NCBI RefSeq assembly: GCF_900696085.1
Contig: NZ_CAADFC020000016.1
Span: 992,001-1,056,000, forward strand
Source of the DNA: Bradyrhizobium ivorense
GTDB lineage: Bacteria; Pseudomonadota; Alphaproteobacteria; Rhizobiales; Xanthobacteraceae
Length of the DNA stretch: 64,000 bases
Direction of reading: 5' to 3'
Part shown: positions 25,601 to 31,481 of the stretch, one piece after another
Position numbering within the stretch: the stretch's first letter is position 1
Layout of the letters: the number at the start of each line of letters is the position of its first letter
Made by a program: the position numbers and the translations under genes
The notes under the pieces: generated by a model
What the model was told of the DNA's origin: nothing
Seen by the model: only the letters and a program-made list of their open reading frames with translations
Database searches by the model: none

Positions 25601-28554
25601 TCCTCCATGGATATAGCGCCAGCGGTACGACCTTTGCTCACCCAGAAGTGCCGGGAAACTTAGTTAAGACCCTGTACGATGCAGGTCGTGATGCATGGGT
25701 GCTAGACATGCGCTGTAGCGCTGGGCTTCCGTCTGCCACGGACGATTGGCCATTTGAGGTCATGGCGGATCACGACATCCCTATAGCAATTGAACACATC
25801 GCTGCTGCACAGGGCGGCCAGGCTGCGGATTCCGTCAAAGTCGACGTCGTCGCTCACTGCATGGGAGCAGCCATGTTCAGCATGGCTGTGCTCGGTGATG
25901 GGCCGCGACAAAAGCGCTTACACCAAAGGATCGGTCGGGTGGTTTTCTCGCAGGTCGGACCGGTAATGATACTGAGCCGAACTAACGTGCTTGCGGCGTA
26001 TATCATGCGGTACGCTCGACGCCTCGTATCATCAGATACCTACGCTTTTAGTCCTCAGGAAGCAGGTTCACTTAGCGGGCAGCTTCTTGATCGGGCATTG
26101 GCTGCAATGTCCCTGCCTCGCCACGAATTCAAACGTGAAAATCCATTCTGGCTGCCACGCGCCACTCCGTGGGCTGGGACCCGCCACCGAATGGATGCTC
26201 TTTACGGTCGAACCTTTTCGCTAAAAAACATTCCAAAAGGCGTACTTGCAAAACTAGATGATTTTTTCGGTCCGATCAGCCTTGAGACCGTATCTCAAGT
26301 GATTCATTTTGCGACTTACAATGCGGTCACTGACCGCCGTGGGGTCAATCACTACGTGATGCCTGACCGTGTCTCCGAGCGCTTCGATTTCCCTTTGATG
26401 TCGATTCATGGAGAGGAAAACGGTTTAGTCGATGTAGCGACGCTCAGCATCATGCGCAACCTTCTTACTGAGGCTGGCGTGCCCTATCTCAATGAAGCGT
26501 TCAGAATCGATTCAGCGTCCGACGCGAAAGCCGCCAGAGAAGGGCTACTTGATTCTTTTGGGACCCTCGTTCACTTCATCACGTCGTGGCTTTCGAAATG
26601 CTTTGGACTGGCGTTAAGTCACGCTGCGGATCGAGCCGGAGACGCTTGCCAGACCACCACGTCGCAAACAGCGAGGCAAATTGAGCGCTTGATTGACCAA
26701 AGCAGCCAATGCCTGGCGTTGGGACACCCTTCATATTTGACGTGGCGAATAAGCGAACACGGCCACCAAGACTGCCTCATTGGGAAGCATGCGCAGACCA
26801 TATCACAGGTAATAGCGAAGTATCTGGCGGCCCCGGATCGAGCGCCTGCTCGTGACCCAAAAACTCCAGAGCCGGCGAGGCGCGGCATCCCGGCTTCCTA
26901 TCGAGCGTTTGCGCCGGCGTTTGGCGTTAGAGCGCAGATTCTTGAGAAGGCTGGCACGATCCGGATACAGGCATGCGACGGCGCCGGCCGTGGGTCTCCT
27001 CTCAAGGCACTGGTTCTCCCGGTACAGCAAGCTGGTGAGCGGTTCGTGATCCTACAACGCGATGGAAAAATTGGGATACCAAACGACGACGCAAGTCTCC
27101 TTCAGGCAGGCGCCTGCATCCTCGACCCGATCACGAAACGAAAGCAAGAGATCGGATTACCACGCTTTTTTGAAGTGCCGAAAGCAGATTGGCCCAGCCA
27201 TGCGCGCGAGGTTCTGATTCTACTGCTCTATGACCAGGCAGAAGGCATAGGAGGCAGCGCTCGTGGGCCGGGTCTGATGAAGCAGCACACCGCAAACTAC
27301 TCAGGTTTTCCTATTGCTCAAGCGGCAGCGGAAGCTCTCGTCTGTGACACCATCGACGACTTGCGTGGCGGCCTGCTCCGTGGAGCGATCACGGACGAAT
27401 CGCCTCAAGGGAACGTAACCTTTGCTGTCGCAAGCTGTCTTTATCCAAGCGACATCCTAAACCACATGCCGGCCGCCGAACAAATCCCGCGAGGTCCAGC
27501 TGACGCGTCGTTGCTGGCGCTAAGCGATATGCTTGGAAAGTCGGATTCTCCCAGCCTGCTGTTGCTAGCCGGGGATCAGATTTATGTCGATGCGACAGCG
27601 GGACTGTTCGATCCAAAAGTACTCGATGAACGGTTTCGCATACCGCACGAGCGTCGAGGCGAAAGCCGTGGCGCGAAAGCTGTGATGCAGCGACTGGATC
27701 TTGAAGTACAAATGATGCTCGACGATCACGAGATTAAGGACAACTGGGCTCCGAACGATCCGGACATCGAAGCAACTCGCACCGGTAGGACTGCACTTCA
27801 ACGCGGACGGTCAGCCTACTTCTTATACGAACGGGGCACCCCAAAGCCCCAAAACCATATCTGGCACAAACTGCATCATCGAGGGCTGCCCTTCTTTCTC
27901 GCCGATGCACGAACAGAGCGCGACGCACGAACTGCGGCTGAGTGGCGACAACAACGAATCATGGGGCCGAGGCAATTCGGAAAACTATGTAGTTGGATGA
28001 TTGCTCCGAAGCACGAGGACCTACCTAAGTTTGTCATGACAGCGTCCGCGTTGCTGCCACGACGTTTGATCATGAAGCAACCTCTCAATGCTTTGCGATC
28101 CGACGCTTGGGACGGATATCCCCGGTCTCTTTATTCCCTACTCAGATTCATCTGTGATTACGAGGTTGAGGGTTTGGTGTTTCTGTCAGGCGACGAACAT
28201 ATCAGCAGCCTCGTCGTGGCAAGCGTCACCTGTCTCGACACAGGGAAGAAGTGCGTTTTTCACTCCATTCACAGCTCTAGCCTGTTTGCGCCTTACACCT
28301 TTGCCAACGGTGTTCCCGACGATTTTATCGCGGACGACTGCTTTGAGTTTTCGTCTCAATCATCGAATGGGAGAATGCAGCGATATCGATGCGAGGCAAA
28401 AGTGCAGTTCTTTCCGGGCGATGGCTTTGCCGTTCTTACGGCGACCCAGCACGGCACCGCCAATTGGACTCTCCGCACCAGATTTTACGACGCGGCCGGC
28501 CTAAAGCCCGACGGTGATATTACTCTTTTTCCGTTTAGCCCGCCAGCGAGCTAA
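22603..28554 (+). CDS. Three-enzyme fusion: GMC (cholesterol-oxidase-like) oxidoreductase, alpha/beta hydrolase, PhoD-like metallophosphatase
   Basis: 1983 residues. Part 1 (about 48-620) is a GMC flavoprotein. FAD loop FDVVIVGSGYGGAVAAAEL lies at 48-66, a Cys cluster CALCGDCATGC near 231, and HPLGGCAMG near 545. Part 2 (about 960-1330) is an alpha/beta hydrolase: PVLLLHGYSASGTTF, and at the nucleophile elbow VDVVAHCMGAA, where Cys1086 replaces the usual Ser. Between them, residues 640-900 are an unassigned beta-rich/linker region with a proline-rich strip (PPPERLPERLPGRLPDLPPP). Part 3 (about 1600-1975) is PhoD-like: FAVASCLYPSD, LLLLAGDQIYVDATAG, MLDDHEIKDNW, LVFLSGDEHISS. No signal peptide. 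The substrate is unknown, plausibly a sterol or other lipid ester. It probably shares a transcript with the sAC-like gene. Confidence 0.9.
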   Translation: MRPTDSLHELPSTPPKQATWLSSGLESLIDECPWLGDSDLQRDKEYDFDVVIVGSGYGGAVAAAELSACTDENGRPLRLCVLERGREYLSGAFPSRQADLAGHVRFMTPDATRQIGAHDGLYDVRSSDDAVTVVASGLGGGSLINAGVMEMPRCEVFREGRWPHAIRVDETLFERAAILRRFLGARPLPATHVRQIKKTAQLSKLAKATLTPITVASSRAPNSAGVLLNECALCGDCATGCNHGAKDSLDLNLLALAKQSGARFVTGATVLRVVPCTDAGWVVHVNHTDNHLRDRQPTAFQLRTKRVILSAGTLGSTEILMRSQGALRFSAQLGRKFSANGDMLVTAYDLNEAVNAVADETEPPVAADQKRGGARAIGPTITAMIDLRTGKAETDVVIQDLAVPGALRRLFEEAITSFDVLNQLGQKGWRRAEHDCSKHDDAAVNRDAVKKSLVLAMIGRDDAEGELTLGKKAICDDADGLLTVRWPGLRMDRRFDEHHRRLREMMTKSNVGGRVVNNLLWRPFAEELERLFGRQRGPLITVHPLGGCAMGNDVRQGVTDHCGRVYDASGPDATSVHRGLVVLDGSIIPTSLGINPALTISVLSLRAITQLKTEWRLTGGRLRTTSPWKSRLEERPVYASPSCITNPKPTLIELTEQVRGCLKLRAQDGRRKVCQVQLTLTSKPAAISDLIADRPETLRGFRIDSGKARLQILKPGTDYDPVSDQADPDNIALEAEVSGELRLFSTQRSIPYLSAARALHAWLMNRGLRDAIQWGVQRIQEHLHLRPELDRPRPMPSLHSRARDFVTGLLSLCSRAGVVRLIEYDLTIGRIIRSSEFDVSALSGKRIRAVKRLTYTRASSPFTQLLEMSVETFPELCKPIFGKLPTLRLNKRYLARQQIPLLRVVDQQDGVASLIDLLSFVLYVFRVSMQSHALSFRRPDPPPERLPERLPGRLPDLPPPDVDWLTVDGLASPPARIRLTRYNGSTERTANVEIARPVLLLHGYSASGTTFAHPEVPGNLVKTLYDAGRDAWVLDMRCSAGLPSATDDWPFEVMADHDIPIAIEHIAAAQGGQAADSVKVDVVAHCMGAAMFSMAVLGDGPRQKRLHQRIGRVVFSQVGPVMILSRTNVLAAYIMRYARRLVSSDTYAFSPQEAGSLSGQLLDRALAAMSLPRHEFKRENPFWLPRATPWAGTRHRMDALYGRTFSLKNIPKGVLAKLDDFFGPISLETVSQVIHFATYNAVTDRRGVNHYVMPDRVSERFDFPLMSIHGEENGLVDVATLSIMRNLLTEAGVPYLNEAFRIDSASDAKAAREGLLDSFGTLVHFITSWLSKCFGLALSHAADRAGDACQTTTSQTARQIERLIDQSSQCLALGHPSYLTWRISEHGHQDCLIGKHAQTISQVIAKYLAAPDRAPARDPKTPEPARRGIPASYRAFAPAFGVRAQILEKAGTIRIQACDGAGRGSPLKALVLPVQQAGERFVILQRDGKIGIPNDDASLLQAGACILDPITKRKQEIGLPRFFEVPKADWPSHAREVLILLLYDQAEGIGGSARGPGLMKQHTANYSGFPIAQAAAEALVCDTIDDLRGGLLRGAITDESPQGNVTFAVASCLYPSDILNHMPAAEQIPRGPADASLLALSDMLGKSDSPSLLLLAGDQIYVDATAGLFDPKVLDERFRIPHERRGESRGAKAVMQRLDLEVQMMLDDHEIKDNWAPNDPDIEATRTGRTALQRGRSAYFLYERGTPKPQNHIWHKLHHRGLPFFLADARTERDARTAAEWRQQRIMGPRQFGKLCSWMIAPKHEDLPKFVMTASALLPRRLIMKQPLNALRSDAWDGYPRSLYSLLRFICDYEVEGLVFLSGDEHISSLVVASVTCLDTGKKCVFHSIHSSSLFAPYTFANGVPDDFIADDCFEFSSQSSNGRMQRYRCEAKVQFFPGDGFAVLTATQHGTANWTLRTRFYDAAGLKPDGDITLFPFSPPAS

Positions 28555-28588
28555 CTCAAGAGTAGTGGCAATTTATCTTTACCACGCA

Positions 28589-29005
28589 ATGCGCATATCC
28601 CATCTTATGGTAGAACTCGGCCAGCGCCCTGCGGCCGAAGAGACGCCTCGCCGTGCCAGCAAGCCGATCCCCGGTTCGTGGCGGCCGCAACCGCAAAGTA
28701 CCCAGCCATTGAAGTCAAATCGACCGGAAGCACAGAGTCGCTGGCAATGTATAAGGGTTTCGTCCGTCCAGCTGAACGGCCTTCAAAGCCGCTTCGACGG
28801 TCTGGAACGCATCTCTACTCAAACTCTGATGGACATCTTGGAGGTCCCGCAGCGCGATCGCACCGCCGGCGCATACCGACACCTCGCGACCTTGATGGTT
28901 GAACTCGGCTGGACCGCAGTTCGTGTGCGCGACTTCGCACGTGGCGGATATAAAGAACAAGTTCGTGGTTACGTGCGCCCGCAAGGTGAGAAGAACGCAA
29001 GGTGA
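28589..29005 (+). CDS. Small conserved-looking hypothetical protein, possibly phage-derived
   Basis: About 138 residues from ATG 28589 (28607 is equally possible). The upstream half is Pro/Arg-rich and low in information. The C-terminal half (FDGLERISTQTLMDILEVPQ, RTAGAYRHLATLMVELGWTA, VRVRDFARGGYKEQVRGYVR) reads like a compact DNA-binding winged helix found beside phage or primase-like genes in this genus. The first half may be out of frame with the original gene, so the true start is doubtful. No clear ribosome-binding site. It follows the tri-enzyme gene by 34 bases but looks unrelated to it. Confidence 0.5.
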   Translation: MRISHLMVELGQRPAAEETPRRASKPIPGSWRPQPQSTQPLKSNRPEAQSRWQCIRVSSVQLNGLQSRFDGLERISTQTLMDILEVPQRDRTAGAYRHLATLMVELGWTAVRVRDFARGGYKEQVRGYVRPQGEKNAR

Positions 29006-29176
29006 CGGCATATCCAATCCTCTGCGCCGCGATTTTGGATCGAACACAAACCGAGATGTCGAACTACCAGGTACCCACGTGTCGATCGCGGGGTGGCAAC
29101 CCGATCTGGACCCGAACGATGGCGTCGGCAATGCTCGTCGCCGAACATTGCAATCCGCCTCGGCTGACAGCCGTAG

Positions 29177-29845
29177 CGGCATGCGTGGCTCGCCATCCAT
29201 GAAGCGGCGCACGCCGTTTGCGCGCGTCTGCTGGATCATGAAGTCGGCGGCGTGACTGCGCACCCTGACCCGGTGCGCGGTTCCGAGGGACTGTGCTGGG
29301 GGCTGGACCACGCGGAGGCGTTCGCGGAGTGCCGCGGCGATGCTCCCGCTGTTCGGGACTTGCTCAGCACGATTATGCCGCAAGCGGGTGAGGATCGCCG
29401 CCCCGTGGCTGACGATTTCGGCAGCGTGTACAGCCAGTTCATCGAGTTTATGGCCGGTCGGGCGGCGGCGCGCATGCTGCTCGACGGCGAACCGGCTGCG
29501 CCTGTTAACGACTTGTATCAGGCGCGTGAACTCGCCAGGCTGATTTGCACCAGTGACGAGGCGATTGATGCATTCATCGGGCACTGTGATGTGGCTGCGC
29601 GCGATTTACTTATGGCATATGGCGATGCCGTGATGGCGCTGTCTGTCGTTTTGCGCAGGACGTTGGATGGTGCTGAAACTGATCAGATCATCCGGGAAAT
29701 GGAGGCGCGGAAGGCGTTGGCGGTTGAGTATCCGCGTCGGGCTGAATGGCGCAAGAGCGAGTTGGCCGCGAGCTGGTTTCGCGATGAGTGTAATCACCTC
29801 AACGCCGCTCCGCCGTCACATCTTGCTCAAGATCGGATGGTTTGA
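29177..29845 (+). pseudogene. HExxH-motif putative metalloprotease, no in-frame start before the motif
   Basis: The open frame starts after a TAG at 29174. It reads AIHEAAHAVCARLLDHEVGG before the first possible start (GTG 29252) and then VTAHPDPVRGSEGLCWGLDH. HEAAH (29198-29212) is the zinc-binding HExxH signature seen in small M41-like peptidases near phage genes. Any product starting at GTG 29252 would lack this motif. I conclude that the 5' end has been lost or frameshifted. The later part (GRAAARMLLDGEPAAPVNDL, YQARELARLICTSDEAIDAF) is intact and helical. A rare start codon such as CTG 29189 cannot be excluded. A terminator follows at 29904. Confidence 0.65.
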
Positions 29846-29903
29846 TCCGTGACATGTTTGATCGGGTGGCGCGGCGGATGTACCTGCGCTTCATGATCTC
29901 GGG

Positions 29904-29932
29904 GGCCCCGGCGTGTAAGCGTCGGGGCCTTT
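29904..29932 (+). terminator. Terminator, first copy of a duplicated unit
   Basis: GGCCCCGGCG, loop, GCGTCGGGGCC, then TTT. The preceding 45 bases (TTGATCGGGTGGCGCGGCGG, ATGTAC) resemble those before the terminator at 30764, indicating that a longer unit was duplicated. Confidence 0.75.
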
Positions 29933-30136
29933 GCTATGAAACTGGCTCGTCAAGGAAATGCGCGCGCGATAAGCCCATTTTCGATCACTAGCCATTGATC
30001 CAAATCAAGGGAAGTGAAGTCAAATGGTCGCGACGGGTTGTCCGAGGTGCGACAGTCTTATCCTTGCTTGCGTTATCCGCGAGGCATACTTTTCGTGGTT
30101 GCAATTAGTTCTCTGCACAATCAACGGAGAGGGCAA

Positions 30137-30652
30137 ATGGCAATTTCTCATGTACTTATTGGATTGTCGTCGATTGCTGTCCTTCTGACGGCTGCCGGTG
30201 CTCAGGCTCAGAGTATGCCACCGGAAGGACCGGTCTCTGTCACGTTTAGCGCAACACCAATCCCGCCACCCAAGCCAATGCCCATCGGCGGCAGTAAAGA
30301 GTTTGACTTGCTGCACCAGGCGATGGCAGCAACGAACGACGCGGGAAATCCGGTGCTCAATAACATGGGTGGACGCTGCCAGTTTAGCCGGCTCAGAGAT
30401 ACGTCGGCCAAGACTGTCGAGGTCCACGGGTTCTGCACTTACGTCGACAAGGACGGCGATCAAACATTTGAACAATGCGATTTCTTGCCGGGACAACCCA
30501 ACAAATGCAAGATCATCGGCGGGACCGGGAAATTCGAAGGTCTTCAAGCCGAACTCATCATCACCATCGAACCCCTCAAGAGTAACTTCGAAGGAATTAG
30601 TCAGGTCATTGGTCACAAGAAGGGCACGTATAAGCTCGCAAAGACCAACTGA
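30137..30652 (+). CDS. Secreted small protein of unknown function
   Basis: 171 residues from ATG 30137, chosen because GGAGAGGG lies directly upstream and the product then begins with a clean signal peptide (MAISHVLIGLSSIAVLLTAA, cleavage near AQAQ). The mature part has four Cys (GGRCQFSRL, HGFCTYVDKDGDQ, FEQCDFLPG, NKCKIIGGTGKFEG) that could form two disulfides in the periplasm. DKDGDQ resembles a calcium-binding loop. GGTGKFEGLQ is a phrase often seen in beta-barrel secreted proteins. The gene lies alone between two copies of a terminator unit (29904 and 30764), so it may have been inserted as a cassette. Confidence 0.75.
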   Translation: MAISHVLIGLSSIAVLLTAAGAQAQSMPPEGPVSVTFSATPIPPPKPMPIGGSKEFDLLHQAMAATNDAGNPVLNNMGGRCQFSRLRDTSAKTVEVHGFCTYVDKDGDQTFEQCDFLPGQPNKCKIIGGTGKFEGLQAELIITIEPLKSNFEGISQVIGHKKGTYKLAKTN

Positions 30653-30763
30653 TAGGTTCAGGACGGACGCCGAACTTTGAAAGCCTGGATATCGATGGGA
30701 CTGTCGTCGTCCTGCGCATTTTGATCGGATAGCGCGACAGATGTACTCCGCCGGATGATCTCG

Positions 30764-30798
30764 AAAGGCCCCGACGATCTTCATCGTTGGGGCCTTTG
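30764..30798 (+). terminator. Terminator, second copy of the duplicated unit
   Basis: AAAGGCCCCGACGAT, loop CTTC, ATCGTTGGGGCCTTT. This is a long, nearly perfect stem that can serve both strands. It lies after the secreted-protein gene and before the convergent small gene at 30844. Confidence 0.85.
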
Positions 30799-30843
30799 TC
30801 TTGAACAAGCTTGATGCAACGCCGCCGTTGGTCGATGCCGGGC

Positions 30844-31041
30844 TTAGCCTCTCGGCCGCTTCCCTTGCTTCGCCGCCGAGTGCTTCTTACGCCTGTTCGC
30901 TAGTCGCCGCCTACCCCTATCCCAGGCGTTGACTGCCTCTTCAATCGCATCCATCCGGATTAGGACCATCTCAATGAAATCGCCCTGCGGCTCCACATAG
31001 TGTGCGCGTCGATATATCTCGTTCCTCAAGCTCTTGGGCAT
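30844..31041 (-). CDS. Small basic hypothetical protein
   Basis: 65 residues from ATG 31041, preceded by a good GAGGTACA site; the ATGs further upstream are poorly supported. The sequence MPKSLRNEIYRRAHYVEPQG continues with DFIEMVLIRMDAIEEAVNAW, then a highly basic tail (RRRLANRRKKHSAAKQGKRP). The tail suggests nucleic-acid binding. No family recognised. Confidence 0.6.
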   Translation of the reverse strand: MPKSLRNEIYRRAHYVEPQGDFIEMVLIRMDAIEEAVNAWDRGRRRLANRRKKHSAAKQGKRPRG

Positions 31042-31113
31042 TGTACCTCGGTCCTTTGAGTGCCCGCTAGCGTCAAGGCACAAACTGGGCAGGAACACCC
31101 GCGCGGCCATCAC

Positions 31114-31457
31114 GCTTTAGAGTAACACAGGTAGCAAAAAGGCGGCATGGCCGTTGAAGACGAATGATAAGTTGTCCGAATAGAAACCTGAGCGGCGACG
31201 ACTGGCCGAGCCTAACATGCTGTCGGATGCGGTGGGCGACAGCGTCGAATCTAGAAACCTTCACCGTCGCTAATTATACTACCTTCGCGGAAGCAGTATA
31301 ACTTCGCAATGTTCTGCAAACCCTTTGAGCGAGGAATATTAGCCGTCCGGTAACGCGCCGCGTGTCAGTCGAACTGCAAGGATTGGGCTTTCACCGGAGC
31401 TGACTGACGGTTTATGATGCGGCGAAACAGTTCAACGCCGTTAGACTGGAGGCGGCC
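31114..31457. other. Non-coding region upstream of the second serine recombinase
   Basis: No supported gene. It contains a 28-base palindrome (31274-31301) and AT-rich sequence suitable for a promoter. This is where an attachment site for the recombinase would be expected, but the crossover dinucleotide cannot be identified. Confidence 0.4.
31274..31301. repeat. 28-base imperfect palindrome upstream of the recombinase
   Basis: TTATACTACCTTCG and CGGAAGCAGTATAA are reverse complements at 11 of 14 positions, with perfect outer heptamers TTATACT/AGTATAA. It could be an operator or a recombinase recognition site. Confidence 0.55.
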
Positions 31458-31481
31458 ATGCTCTACTGCCTCGTCTCGTGA
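31458..31481 (+). CDS. Seven-codon leader ORF overlapping the recombinase start
   Basis: ATG at 31458 is preceded by TGGAGGCGGCC, a good ribosome-binding site, and encodes MLYCLVS before a TGA at 31479-31481. That stop overlaps the GTG start of the recombinase (31478) as GTGA. The strong site therefore serves the leader, and the recombinase would be reached by re-initiation. This suggests translational coupling that keeps recombinase levels low. It is inferred from sequence only. Confidence 0.5.
   Translation: MLYCLVS

Noticed and set aside
28678..28902. Alternative frame starting MAAATAKYPAIEV inside the small gene after the tri-enzyme gene
   Set aside because: The overlapping frame ending at 29005 has the conserved-looking residues; this one ends in Arg-rich noise.
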